Below, in pieces: positions 30,315 through 40,109 of a stretch of 64,000 nt of DNA (its first letter is position 1; every line of letters begins with the position of its first letter). The stretch is from Cotesia glomerata. Its lineage: Eukaryota > Arthropoda > Insecta > Hymenoptera > Braconidae. The notes under the pieces were generated by a model. It saw only the letters and a program-made list of their open reading frames with translations, was not told the DNA's origin and made no database searches. The stretch spans positions 7,202,000-7,265,999 of the forward strand of contig NC_058166.1 of assembly GCF_020080835.1 (NCBI RefSeq), read 5' to 3'. Made by a program: the position numbers and the translations under genes.

Positions 30315-30577
30315 TTTCAATACTTGCGTTAGGAGCTACAAGATGAAACTGATTACTAATTGTAACAGAATAGTTCTAATGACTTTAAAAAGGGAAGGGG
30401 TATGTATTCTATAGCTATCTATTATTTATAGCATTTGAACGAGGAGAGGGGATATTCTAGACCAATTATTATACAGGTTATTATGTTTATATAATGACAG
30501 AGAGGGGAGAACGCTATTATCCTAGGGAAAATTTTGAATTTTGTATCAGCTTCTAGTTATATCCTTGTTATCTGAAA

Positions 30578-31222
30578 ATGTCTTTCCAAGGTTATAATTT
30601 AAAGCTATTATGTGGTAAAAACCTAAAAGATGTGCTATCAGAGCGTAGACGTAGGATAATTACGCGGAAGTTGAAAATAAATAATGTACAAGTAGTGTAC
30701 AAGTTTACCATTGCGAAAATACACATTCAAAAAACCTTAAGTGAGAAAAATCAGTGTAAATTATGTAAATCAGACAAGTCAGGAGTGTACATTAAAAATT
30801 GGAAGTTTTCAGCTTTAGTAGATGATGAATCGAGACACTTTGAAAAATCTATTGAAATTCCACAATTATGTATACCATCGGGACTAGGAGAAAACTATTA
30901 TCAACAGGGATCCTGGAAAGTGAGACATGACCCCCCATCACTACGTAGTTTAACATGTGCTTTTATTTTGACTCATTGTGACAAATTACCAAAAACCATA
31001 GATTTGAAACATCTTAGTTTTCTGATGCAATTCAACTCCACTACAAAAATCATTGAGATGAAAAAGTCTTCTACTCTAGATTTTGGGATAGTTGAACACC
31101 CAATGGCAGTGAAGGATGTATGGAAAGATAATGTCTGGGGGGTAGGAATTCATTATTTTCCATATTATCCTCCTACGCTATACCATGATGAGGGAAAAAT
31201 ACCATATGATGACCAAAACTAA
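30578..31222 (+). CDS. Polinton protein, unknown, 214 residues
   Basis: ATG 30578 (MSFQGYNLKLL). Basic N-terminus (SERRRRIITRKLK), a CKLC pair near residue 60, and a mixed alpha/beta body with a Tyr/Pro-rich C-terminus (HYFPYYPPTLY). No frameshift, so probably under constraint until recently. It lies between the minus-strand gene and the spliced gene. Function unknown. Confidence 0.55.
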   Translation: MSFQGYNLKLLCGKNLKDVLSERRRRIITRKLKINNVQVVYKFTIAKIHIQKTLSEKNQCKLCKSDKSGVYIKNWKFSALVDDESRHFEKSIEIPQLCIPSGLGENYYQQGSWKVRHDPPSLRSLTCAFILTHCDKLPKTIDLKHLSFLMQFNSTTKIIEMKKSSTLDFGIVEHPMAVKDVWKDNVWGVGIHYFPYYPPTLYHDEGKIPYDDQN

Positions 31223-31347
31223 GATGGTGGTGGGGAGGGGAGGGTAGCTTACAAAAGCTTTACTGTTTTGGGGAAAGAACCTCATTCTCAATCTTCCTTT
31301 TTGAGTATAAAGTCCTTTTGAGTTTTGTGTTGTGTTATAAAAAAAAC

Positions 31348-32319
31348 ATGGAAAACGGTTGGGAAGACGCTAGTGATGAGTGTTTTTTAAACGCGTATGA
31401 TGCGTTTGTTTGCGAATCAAGCAATAGTATTAATAATGATAGTTTTGACTATGGAGTGAGTGATAGCCAAATTATGGTTGGTGTGGATGGCTGGACACAC
31501 AGAGTCCTCGAGGGCCCCTTAGCTACTTCCACCCAAACAAGTCCTGGAGAGAAGTCCTTTACTTCAGCTCTCACGTTAGCCGAAGAATTTATCAGAGAAG
31601 ATGCAGTTGACGCTCAATCCACAAGTTTAAAGGATTATTTAAAGGAGACAGGCGCAAACATTGTCTTAACAATCAATAACAATTATTCGATGGAACAGAA
31701 TATCAATATCGGCCCATTTCTCATGGCATATAGTCATCAAGGTAATTATCAAAATTTTGTTGACAATTGCAATATTTTTGAATTTGTAATAAACTTTTTT
31801 TTATTTTTCAGGACAAAGCGGACTTTCAGACTTCATCCTGGAGAAGTCATCAGAATTGCTTTATAACATTTTAGAGGCCTTCTTCATTAGAGGAATCGGT
31901 ATGTATAATATTTTATGCTATTTTCCTATTAGATTTTATGTATATATTTATGTTGTATTTCTATAATTTCAGATTTGAGTGAAACCCAAGAAATTAATGA
32001 CTTGGATGCAAAGGAGACGGAGGAGGAGAATTCAGCCACTACATCTACACCAATAGTTACATTGGATGAAGAAGAGGAGCCCTCTGACATTACAGCAGTT
32101 CCAGTGATAACTCTGGAAGATGAGTCAAAAGATATTTTTGATTTGTCATTAGAGGATGCTGAAACCAAAGAAAAAAGAGCGACTGCTTTATCTCACGATA
32201 TGAATAGAATAGTTGAGGAAATCGTCAAAATTCAGAAGGGAAATAAAAAAAGAGGACCGCAAATAACTGCAAATGAACCATGTACCAAAAAAATTAAACT
32301 GTTTGGAAAAAATATGTAA
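31348..32319 (+). CDS. Polinton gene with two introns, acidic protein, unknown
   Basis: Exons 31348-31741, 31812-31898 and 31973-32319. Both introns (31742-31811 and 31899-31972) are short, AT-rich, begin GTAATT or GTATGT, end TTTTTCAG or AATTTCAG, and both fall after the first base of a codon, so the frame is kept. The protein begins MENGWEDASDECFLNAYDAF, has a helical middle encoded by exon 2 (SGLSDFILEKSSELLYNIL) and an acidic Glu/Thr-rich third exon ending in a basic KKIKLFGK, nuclear-signal-like. Exon 3 has a damaged copy at 40110-40450. Function unknown. Confidence 0.6.
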
Positions 32320-32323
32320 TAAC

Positions 32324-32363
<40 letters not shown>

Positions 32364-32585
32364 TGTATTTCTTTTTAAATATTACAATAAAAAAAATAAA
32401 AAAAAAAAAAATTGTAAAATTTTTATATATTTTTTGTATATTTTGTAAAACCTTCTTGTATTCGACAAAATTTTTGATAAATCCTCAATAAATTATATAC
32501 AATTATAAATTTGTTGTTTTTACTTAGATTAAGTTACTTTCTCCTATAAGTATAGTTGTAAGTTAATTTCTATCCATAATTCGAA
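32320..32585. repeat. AAT microsatellite and AT-rich spacer
   Basis: (AAT)n at about 32322-32361, then AT-rich sequence to the ATPase start. In copy 2 the corresponding place (40455-40530) also has AAT and CA repeats, and the gene order changes here, so it is a candidate breakpoint. Confidence 0.6.
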
Positions 32586-33269
32586 ATGGACCCAAGGTGG
32601 AAACATCCATTTACTTCAATCATTTGCGGACCAACAGGATGTGGAAAAACTTTTTTTGTGAAACGTTTTCTCAAAGAGATTCATAAGATTTGTGATATAG
32701 AATTCAATAAGATAATATTTTACTACGCCGAATGGCAGCATGGGTACGACGAGTATGATAAATCATTCGTAGAATTTCGGGAAGGTTTACCACAACCCGG
32801 GGATTTTGACGATGGTTCAGCAAAATTAGTAGTGTTTGATGATCTGATGAGAGAATCTTCAAATGGTGCTATTGTCGACTTATTTACTAAAGGCAGCCAC
32901 CATAAAAATTTAAGTGTTATGTTTCTGTCACAAAATTTATTCCACCAAGGAAAAGGCCAGCGAGATATATCTCTGAACACAAACTATATTGTAGTATTTA
33001 AAAATCCCCGCGACAGAGCACAGATCTTTCACTTGGCTCGACAGGTATATCCAGAAGACCCCAAGTTTTTACAAGAAGCTTATTTTGATGCTACATCAAA
33101 AGCACACGGCTACCTGCTCTTAGATCTTAAACAATCTACTCCCGAAAACTGTCGCTTTAGAACATGTATATTTCCAACGGATCAATATCATTATGTTTAT
33201 ATTCCTAAAAAAGTTAATAGTATAAAATCAGTTAACTCTTCTACTAATGTACCAGTTCTACGTTTATGA
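32586..33269 (+). CDS. ATP: Polinton packaging ATPase (A32/FtsK-HerA type)
   Basis: 227 residues from ATG 32586. Walker A GPTGCGKT at residues 15-22, Walker B LVVFDDLM at about 81-88, followed by SHHKNLSVMFLSQNLF, the sensor region with conserved Gln, and QRDISLNTNYIVVFKNPRD, all typical of the Polinton/poxvirus A32 genome-packaging ATPase. Intact. The stop overlaps the start of the next small ORF (ATGATGG), indicating a compact arrangement. Confidence 0.9.
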   Translation: MDPRWKHPFTSIICGPTGCGKTFFVKRFLKEIHKICDIEFNKIIFYYAEWQHGYDEYDKSFVEFREGLPQPGDFDDGSAKLVVFDDLMRESSNGAIVDLFTKGSHHKNLSVMFLSQNLFHQGKGQRDISLNTNYIVVFKNPRDRAQIFHLARQVYPEDPKFLQEAYFDATSKAHGYLLLDLKQSTPENCRFRTCIFPTDQYHYVYIPKKVNSIKSVNSSTNVPVLRL

Positions 33270-33445
33270 TGGAAGGAGGAGGATCTTCTCGTAGGAATTC
33301 TGCGAGTAAACCTTTCAGCCGTAAAAACGCAGCTCTACTTCAAGCTCTTGTATACGCATCACCCGAACAACGTCGTGCAATACTCCGTCACGCAAACAAA
33401 GATTTAACTTCAACTCTAGTAAGTGGATACTTTGCAGTTGTTTGA
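33266..33445 (+). CDS. Small Polinton ORF, C-terminus replaced at the rearrangement
   Basis: 59 codons from ATG 33266, overlapping the ATPase stop. NAALLQALVYASPEQRRAI then LRHANKDL resembles a short conserved protein often seen in insect Polintons (a 'LL-x-LA-x-A-x-P-x-x-R-x-AIL-x-x-A' pattern, from memory of the family). After NKDL (about 33403) the frame runs into antisense capsid sequence, so the native C-terminus is lost. A good marker of the left breakpoint. Confidence 0.5.
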   Translation: MMEGGGSSRRNSASKPFSRKNAALLQALVYASPEQRRAILRHANKDLTSTLVSGYFAVV

Positions 33446-34185
33446 CCCAATGTTCTTGCATGAGCTATTAAAATACTCGGGTTAATTTTCACTCTTCTCG
33501 TTATTAACATAGCTTCCAAAATCTTGACAATGTAGTTATTTTTACTTCCATTCATAAGACAAAATGTATTTTTTGATCGAACTAAACGAATTCTCATTTC
33601 TACTCCGTTAAGTAAAAATTTATCTTGATTAAAAACATCACAATGTAAATGACCCATCATTTCAAACGCTTTTCCATTCGCTGTGAATGTCATTCTATCT
33701 TTTAGACCCTTATTTTTATCCTTTTCTACACTATCAAATTCTCCTAATGTATCCATACTCCACAATGCCATTTTAAGATGAGTAGTTTTTGCATCGACTC
33801 CATAATTTAAACATGATTCAATATAAGCTCTATAAGCGTAGGCATTATTAGGTGGTGAAATCATTTTTTGATTGAAAAAGACATCTACTTGATTAAACAT
33901 TGAATGTAAAAAATTATTTATTGGACCCACAACATCATTTTCAGCAGCTGTACCATCACTTTGTACAATTTTTGCTTTAATTTTTATCATAGTATGTGAT
34001 AAGTCAATGTATTCTTCACCGTGTCCAGGTATAACAAATTCTATCGGAGTATCGTCCGATAAAGATGCCATAGGGTTGTAATATGTCCATTGCGATTGTT
34101 CAATACTTGTTTGCGTTGGAGGTAGTGTGAATAAATCTAGTTCTGATTTTGCACACTCCTCTGAGTGAGAATGTAAAAATGCCAT
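33388..34185 (-). pseudogene. MCP: Polinton major capsid protein, truncated inverted duplicate
   Basis: From ATG 34185. N-terminal ~260 residues of the double jelly-roll major capsid protein: SQWTYYNPMASLSDDTPIEF, IPGHGEEYIDL, FLHSMFNQVDVFFNQK and NAYAYRAYIESCLNYG are characteristic. It stops at the junction near 33403 with three foreign codons, lacking about the last 180 residues. Open throughout its length, better preserved than the plus-strand copy at 37818. Confidence 0.85.
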
Positions 34186-34657
34186 TTTGTATTAATTAAA
34201 TATGTCATAAACGTCACGCTTCTTAGATTTTTTCACTTTGCGTTTATTTTGCTTTGAGGTTTTTATTTTTTTTTTGTTAACTTTTTTTTTCTTAGAAATC
34301 TTTTTTTTACTACTAGTACGCTTCCGCACTCTCCCGCGACTACTTGCTTTATGAGTTATTTTACGCATTCGTTGTCTTTTATACCCCGATCCACGCATTA
34401 TATTATCCAATTTTTCTGATGCCTTTCTTTTAAGTCGCATCCCTGTTTCTGTAAGTCTGTGTTCCAATGATTGTTTGAAAGGAATTTGCCCTGTTGTGAC
34501 GTCACTCAATACATTCATACCTGCATGAAGAGCCTCTTTTCCTACAGCTCGTGCCGCTTTACCGAGAAAAGGGACAACTCTGCGAAAGAGTCCTCCCAGA
34601 AAAGCACCTATACCATGACCGTGTTGATAAGAACCAACATAAACTTTGCTAATTATG
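33404..34657 (-). repeat. Inverted duplication, left arm
   Basis: Near-identical inverted copy of 37352-38600, covering the basic minor protein and the N-terminal two thirds of the capsid gene. The two arms flank 2.7 kb holding PX, integrase and penton. Differences are mostly small indels in the right arm. Confidence 0.85.
34192..34657 (-). CDS. Polinton basic minor structural protein, inverted copy
   Basis: Coding is open upstream of ATG 34518, starting around 34657: VGSYQHGHGIGAFLGGLFRR, a Gly/hydrophobic segment, then an amphipathic stretch (GKEALHAGMNVLSDV) and a long Lys/Arg tail (KKKISKKKKVNKKK). Resembles the minor, possibly membrane-active or core proteins of Polintons and adenovirus-like viruses. 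The native start is lost at the junction with the palindrome at 34659-34680. Confidence 0.65.
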
Positions 34658-34658
34658 C

Positions 34659-34680
34659 TAGAATAGACTAATCTATTCTA
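34659..34680. repeat. Palindrome at the right edge of the inverted copy
   Basis: TAGAATAGA ctaa TCTATTCTA, nine-base arms. It sits exactly between the inverted copy and PX. Confidence 0.6.
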
Positions 34681-34685
34681 AAATT

Positions 34686-35558
34686 ATGGAACATGCGAAA
34701 AAGATGGTGCTTATTCCTTATGAGGATATTGATAAAGTGAAATCTGTACCAAAAAATTTTGAACAAGTGTTAACTTCTCTTAGTAATAATTATTTGCCAA
34801 CGTCTCAAACTCCAGGGGATCCAGAGACTCGTCTTGATGCGGAATTAACTAAAATTTTGAACGAAACTTCGCTAGACATTAACACTCATGATAAAGTAAA
34901 ACAATATTCTGAATTATTAAGACGTTATTTATTCTTCAAGAATAAACATCACGAGGATAATTCTACGGTTGAGAAAATTGAAAATAATGAAGTTATTCCT
35001 GACACTACTGATTTTTCTGTCATTAATGGAGCTCAAGAAATTAGTAGTATAGCGATAAATAATAGTATTGCTGAACAAAATAAATCGTATAAAGTTTCTG
35101 ACATAGTAAATGGTGTCCCAAAAACCTATCAAACAGCAGCGGAAAATATTCTGCGTCATATTGAGTCTGTAGATAGTGGTAAACGGTTAAAGTGGGATGA
35201 TAAAGGAAGTGTGACTTTGGATGACCGTAAAATACCAGGTGCTAATATAGTTGACCTTATAAATGATGCTGTACGTCATAGAAAAACTGTAAAGGCTACA
35301 GGTAGAAATTTTTTTGCTTCATTTTTACAAGAAATCAACACTCCAAGAGAATTTGTAGGAAATAGTAGCTTTTGGAGTAAAAGTTTACCAAGTTTAAAAA
35401 AATTACCTATTGACACCTCTACTCCTAAGCGTAACATGAGAAGTAATGATTCATTAGGAAATTCACAAAATTTTCTATCCTTCACGAACAATACTCTGCA
35501 AAACGGTGGCAATAAAAAACAGTTGTATAAAAATTCATTTAAATGGCTTCGCTTGTAG
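34686..35558 (+). CDS. PX: Polinton PX protein
   Basis: 290 residues from ATG 34686. Begins MEHAKKMVLIPYEDIDKV, then RLDAELTKIL and SELLRRYLFFK, a pattern common to Polinton PX. A conserved C-terminal half includes ILRHIESVD and RKIPGANIVDLINDAVRHRK. Function not established; PX is carried by most Polintons and is often near the capsid genes. Intact. It overlaps the integrase start by 16 bases. Confidence 0.7.
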   Translation: MEHAKKMVLIPYEDIDKVKSVPKNFEQVLTSLSNNYLPTSQTPGDPETRLDAELTKILNETSLDINTHDKVKQYSELLRRYLFFKNKHHEDNSTVEKIENNEVIPDTTDFSVINGAQEISSIAINNSIAEQNKSYKVSDIVNGVPKTYQTAAENILRHIESVDSGKRLKWDDKGSVTLDDRKIPGANIVDLINDAVRHRKTVKATGRNFFASFLQEINTPREFVGNSSFWSKSLPSLKKLPIDTSTPKRNMRSNDSLGNSQNFLSFTNNTLQNGGNKKQLYKNSFKWLRL

Positions 35559-36640
35559 AGGAAGAAAATCTTGAAAAAGAGTACTACAACCCTTCTAACC
35601 CTGTGTCATACTCCGGAGCACGTAATTTAGTGGAAAAATTCAAAAAAAATATACCTGAAGAAAAAATAAATGATTGGCTAGCTACTCAAGATGCTTACAC
35701 TAGGCATAGACCTACTAGACGTAAATTTCCAAGGTTACATTATAATGTGAACAATATAGATGATGTATGGGAGGCTGATCTTGTAGAAATAAAATCTTTA
35801 AAAACTTATAATGATGGTGTTTCATTTATCTTAGTTGTAATAGATGTCCTAAGTAAATATGTATGGGTTGAACCCTTATTAGATAAGTCGGCAAAATCAG
35901 TTTTACAAGGTTTTAAAAATATTTTTGACCGTAGTAAAGGTCGTATACCTTTTATGATCCAGAGCGATAAAGGAAAAGAATTTGTAGCAGGTAGTGTACA
36001 AGAGTATTTAAAATCAAAAGAAATACATTTTAGAACTGCACGTAACCCTGATGTAAAAGCTGCGGTTGTAGAACGTGTTAATAGAACCCTTAAGGAAAGA
36101 ATGTGGCGATATTTCACTCATCGCAAAACTTACCGCTACATTGATATTTTACAACAGTTAGTTGAAGCCTATAATCATACGAAGCATAGTTCAATAAGAA
36201 TGGAACCTGCAGCAGTTACTCTAAGTAATGCTAAAGAGGCGCTGATGAATATACAAAAAAAGTTTCCAAAAGTTAAACCTCGGAAAATACCCTTTAAATA
36301 CAAGGTGAATGATTATGTACGAATCAGTAAATATAAGTCAACGTTTGAGAAAGGATATGAGGCTGGTTATACAGAAGAAATTTTTCAAATTACTAAAACT
36401 AAACTTCGTCAGAATATCCCTACTTATGAATTAAAAGATTTAAATGGAGAAGTGATTGATGGTTTTTTTTATGAACAAGAAATAGTGCGAGTGATTAAGG
36501 ACCTTGAAAAAGAAGAATTTTTAATTGAGAAAATAATTAAATCCAAGGGAAAGGGTAAAAATAAGCAGTATTTAGTAAAGTGGCAAGGATATCCAGATAA
36601 ATTCAATTCTTGGATTCTTGCATCAACAATATCAGAATGA
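35543..36640 (+). CDS. INT: Polinton integrase with chromodomain
   Basis: 365 residues. Retroviral-type catalytic core: D79 (WEADLVEIKS), D142 (MIQSDKGKEF) and E177 (AAVVERVNRTLKER), about 35 residues apart for the last two. The N-terminal region (GARNLVEKFKK ... AYTRHRPTRRKFPR) is typical of Polinton INT and has no clear HHCC zinc motif. C-terminal chromodomain at ~330-362 (IIKSKGKGKNKQYLVKWQGY). Integrates the element with 6-bp duplications. The stop overlaps the penton ATG (ATGA). Intact. Confidence 0.92.
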   Translation: MASLVEEENLEKEYYNPSNPVSYSGARNLVEKFKKNIPEEKINDWLATQDAYTRHRPTRRKFPRLHYNVNNIDDVWEADLVEIKSLKTYNDGVSFILVVIDVLSKYVWVEPLLDKSAKSVLQGFKNIFDRSKGRIPFMIQSDKGKEFVAGSVQEYLKSKEIHFRTARNPDVKAAVVERVNRTLKERMWRYFTHRKTYRYIDILQQLVEAYNHTKHSSIRMEPAAVTLSNAKEALMNIQKKFPKVKPRKIPFKYKVNDYVRISKYKSTFEKGYEAGYTEEIFQITKTKLRQNIPTYELKDLNGEVIDGFFYEQEIVRVIKDLEKEEFLIEKIIKSKGKGKNKQYLVKWQGYPDKFNSWILASTISE

Positions 36641-37345
36641 ATAAAACAGAGTTTCTTATGGTTTTACCAAGTGATAGTAGTATGAATTATTTTCCGGACA
36701 ACACGGCAGCTCATTACACAACAATGCTACCAGATCACATTAAATTGGAAGGGCGATGGGTAGTAGGACTAAAAGAAATACAGTTCCCTGCAAGTTTTTT
36801 TCACATTCAGTCAAAAAAAGAAGGAGGGGTGTATTTAGTTAGCGCTGGCCCTGCCGTCTATGGAGTTCCTGATATATATTCAGATTTTTACTTACCCAGA
36901 GGACATTATACAGACCCAAGGAAATTCATCGCAGCTTTGAATAACTTCCCTGATACTGCAGATCATTTTCACTTTAAAATAAATGATTCAGGATTTACCA
37001 CTGTAAAAAGAATTTGTAAACCTCCGGAATGTAAAGATACCAGTCATCGTCTTTTGTTATCTCCAACTTTATTAGATATTTTAGGTTTTAACCGCTATGA
37101 CGATAGAACCAATCAAACAGACTTTCTTTTTAGGTACAAAAAGACAGTGATAGTTATGAATATATAAATGTAAGTGAAAGACCCTTCAGCTTGACAAGAG
37201 GGATACCGATAGATTTTTCATTTATTGCGATATTTGTGCTCCATATGTAACTGGAGACATAAATTAGTCGTTATTACGAGCAGTAACTTTAGAAACAAGT
37301 TTATATTCATACCGAATGACTATCACCAATAATTACGGCTCTCCT
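36637..37345 (+). pseudogene. PY: Polinton penton (minor capsid) protein, damaged
   Basis: From ATG 36637 (MNKTEFLMVLPSDSSMNYF), overlapping the integrase stop. Single jelly-roll protein typical of Polintons: TAAHYTTMLPDHIKLEG, FPASFFHIQSKKEGGVYL and LDILGFNRYDD are recognisable. A frameshift near 37130 ends the frame at 37167; downstream codons (ERPFSLT, NNYGSPNY) remain in other frames. Compared with copy 2, the C-terminus and the start of the next gene are deleted at about 37345. Confidence 0.8.
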
Positions 37346-37351
37346 AATTAT

Positions 37352-37811
37352 ACAAAGTTTATGTTGGTTCTTATCAACACGGTCATGTTATAGGTGCTTT
37401 TCTTGGAGGACTCTTTCGCAGAGTTGTCCCTTTTCTCGGTAAAGCGGCACGACCTGTAGGAAAAGAGGCTCTTCATGCAGGTATGAATGTATTGAGTGAC
37501 GTCACAACAGGGCAAATTCCTTTCAAACAATCATTGGAACACAGACTTACAGAAACAGGGATGCGACTTAAAAGAAAGGCATCAGAAAAATTGGATAATA
37601 TAATGCGTGGATCGGGGTATATAAAAGACAACGAATGCGTAAAATAACTCATAAAGCAAGTAGTCGCGGGAGAGTGCGGAAGCGTACTAGTAGTAAAAAA
37701 AAGATTTCTAAGAAAAAAAAAGTTAACAAAAAAAAAATAAAAACCTCAAAGCAAAATAAACGCAAAGTGAAAAAATCTAAGAAGCGTGACGTTTATGACA
37801 TATTTAATTAA
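37352..37811 (+). pseudogene. Polinton basic minor structural protein
   Basis: Direct-orientation copy of 34657-34192. The native N-terminus (Gly-rich in copy 2, QAGGGGYKEKYNRFG) is deleted. A two-base insertion near 37620 (gtatataaaag versus gtataaaag) shifts the Lys-rich tail out of frame. Confidence 0.65.
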
Positions 37812-38600
37812 TACAAAATGGCATTTTTACATTCTCACTCAGAGGAGTGTGCAAAATCAGAACTAGATTTATTCACACTACCTCCAACGCAAACAAGTAT
37901 TGAACAATCGCAATGGACATATTACAACCCTATGGCATCTTTATCGGACGATACTCCGATAGAATTTGTTATACCTGGACACGGTGAAGAATACATTGAC
38001 TTATCACATACTATGATAAAAATTAAAGCAAAAATTGTACAAAGTGATGGTACAGCTGCTGAAAATGATGTTGTGGGTCCAATAAATAATTTTTTACATT
38101 CAATGTTTAATCAAGTAGATGTCTTTTTCAATCAAAAAATGATTTCACCACCTAATAATGCCTACGCTTATAGAGCTTATATTGAATCATGTTTAAATTA
38201 TGGAGTCGATGCAAAAACTACTCATCTTAAAATGGCATTGTGGAGTATGGATACATTAGGAGAATTTGATAGTGTAGAAAAGGATAAAAATAAGGGTCTA
38301 AAAGATAGAATGAACATTCACAGCGAATGGAAAAGCGTTTGAAATGATGGGTCATTTACATTGTGATGTTTTTAATCCAAGATAAATTTACTTAACGGAG
38401 TAGAAATGAGAATTCAGTTTAAAGTTTCAAGATCAAAAAATACATTTTGTCTTATGAATGGAAGTAAAAATAACTACATTGTCAGATTTTTGGAAGCTAT
38501 GTTAATAACGAGAAGAGTGAAAATTAACCCGAGTATTTTAATAGCTCATGCAAGAACGATTGAGGATTAGATTAACAACTTCACAAAGTATCCGCTTACT
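37352..38600 (+). repeat. Inverted duplication, right arm
   Basis: Partner of 33404-34657. It carries more small indels than the left arm and passes without a break into the rest of the capsid gene, so this is the native location. Confidence 0.85.
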
Positions 38601-39146
38601 AGAGTTGAAGTAAAATCGTTTGTTTTATCCAAAGGAATACTTGGAAATACTATCGATAATGTGGTATTAGACCAATTACCTAAAAGAATAATAGTTGGTT
38701 TTGTGGACAATAGAGCATACAACGGTTCCAAAACACATAATACTTTCAATTTTCAAACTTTTTCATTAAACTATCTTTGTTTATACATCGATGGCCAGCA
38801 AGTGTTGGGTAGGGCGCTACAGCCAGAATTTGGTAAAGATAATTACTCTGAGGTAGAAGCATATAACACCTTATTTAGTGGAACGGGTGTCCATTTCGGA
38901 AATATGGGTTCATGGATCACACGCTTAGATTATCAATATGGAAGCACTCTTTATGCTTTTGATTTAACACCAGACCTATCCGCAAATTTGGCTTCTCATT
39001 GGAATTTAGTTCAGAACGGAAGTCTCAGACTAGAAGTACGTTTTAGTAAAGCTCTTGAAGTTAATGTAAACTGTATTACATACTTAGAGTTTGATAACAT
39101 TTTGGAAATTGATTCATCACGACAGGTTATAGTGGATTATAATTAA
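37818..39146 (+). pseudogene. MCP: Polinton major capsid protein, frameshifted
   Basis: Starts at ATG 37818, identical to the inverted copy. It stays open to 38342, where a small deletion (after KDRM) shifts it, is scrambled to about 38600, and resumes at 38661-39146 with FQTFSLNYLCLYIDGQQVLG, GNMGSWITRLDYQYG and LEFDNILEIDSSRQVIVDYN. Double jelly-roll capsid subunit, about 440 residues in total. At least two frame breaks. Confidence 0.85.
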
Positions 39147-39281
39147 AGAGAAAATAGTGTATACTTCGTATATAGTTACGGTCTATCATTCGCTTCCTCG
39201 ATTATTAGATAAAATTATTACTGGTAATTTTGACTAAAAGTATATAACTAAAAGTTTTAAGAAGATGAATCAGTATTCAGT

Positions 39282-39767
39282 GTGATACCTCGCTGTACAG
39301 ACAATTTTATGGACACTCTTCAATTAGTACGACTTTTACCTTATACCGATGCAACTGTTGGAGGATTCTATCCCGCAGATAAGATCCCATGGATCTGGCC
39401 TAAACCGTATTCAATCATTGTCAATACCGATGATCACACAAAACCGGGATCTCACTGTGTCGCATTATTCATTAATAAACATGGAGATGGGACCTACTTT
39501 GACAGCTTTGGACGCCCACCAAGTGATCATAGATTTATTCAACGACTGCGTAGAAACTGTAGAAAATACCAATGGAACAAACAGCATTTACAAAATTATT
39601 GTTCTAATTATTGTGGTCAATATTGCATTGCTGTCTTGCATTGGCTTTCTAATAACAACTCCCTATCATCATTTTGTAAATTGTTTGATGGCAACACAGA
39701 ACAAAACGACAGAATACTCTTAAAAATGTTTAAGAACATAGTTAGAAATAAGATTAATAATAAATGA
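39282..39767 (+). CDS. PRO: Polinton cysteine protease (adenain type)
   Basis: Ulp1/adenain-like maturation protease. Catalytic pattern visible: His in KPGSHCVALFI, acidic in GTYFDSFGRPP, Gln/Cys in SNYCGQYCIAVLHWL. A likely start is ATG 39309 (MDTLQLVRLLP); an earlier ATG at 39265 is followed by a stop in this copy. It follows the capsid gene directly, as in many Polintons. A copy lies at 41274-40792. Confidence 0.85.
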   Translation: MIPRCTDNFMDTLQLVRLLPYTDATVGGFYPADKIPWIWPKPYSIIVNTDDHTKPGSHCVALFINKHGDGTYFDSFGRPPSDHRFIQRLRRNCRKYQWNKQHLQNYCSNYCGQYCIAVLHWLSNNNSLSSFCKLFDGNTEQNDRILLKMFKNIVRNKINNK

Positions 39768-39988
39768 AATTAAAGAGAGACCCTTTAAAAATTTAACTGG
39801 TAGAGGGTCTGGCATACAATCAAACAAGTGTTGATTAATATTTGAAAAATGTAATTTAGCATTAAGAATATTTTTGTAAAAACTTATATATTATCTTTTA
39901 AAAAAATAAAATTAATATCTCAATAAAAACATTAGCTATTATTGAAAAAAAAAAACCTCATTCCTTCTAGTTTTTAATATATATATTA
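39768..39988. other. AT-rich 3' spacer at contig end
   Basis: No frame. Its last part (cattccttctagtttttaat) is an inverted copy of 40640-40680 in the next contig, so the two contigs are mirror images here. Confidence 0.7.
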
Positions 39989-40088
39989 NNNNNNNNNNNN
40001 NNNNNNNNNNNNNNNNNNNNNNNNNNNNNNNNNNNNNNNNNNNNNNNNNNNNNNNNNNNNNNNNNNNNNNNNNNNNNNNNNNNNNNNN
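39989..40088. other. Assembly gap (100 N) between mirror-image Polinton copies
   Basis: 100 N placeholder. Related Polinton sequences flank it in opposite orientation. Confidence 0.95.
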
Positions 40089-40109
40089 TGTTTCATTTAA
40101 TAACTTCAG

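Larger units (their letters stand above)
28525..39988 (+). mobile_element. Maverick/Polinton, copy 1, truncated by a gap
   Basis: Virus-like DNA transposon. Supported by AG-type TIR, 6-bp target duplication and a set of Polinton genes: packaging ATPase, integrase with chromodomain, adenain-like protease, major capsid, penton, PX and a basic minor protein. Protein-primed DNA polymerase B is not present in the sequenced part. An inverted duplication (33404-34657 versus 37352-38600) splits the usual order. Several genes carry frameshifts, so this copy cannot be complete. Confidence 0.9.
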
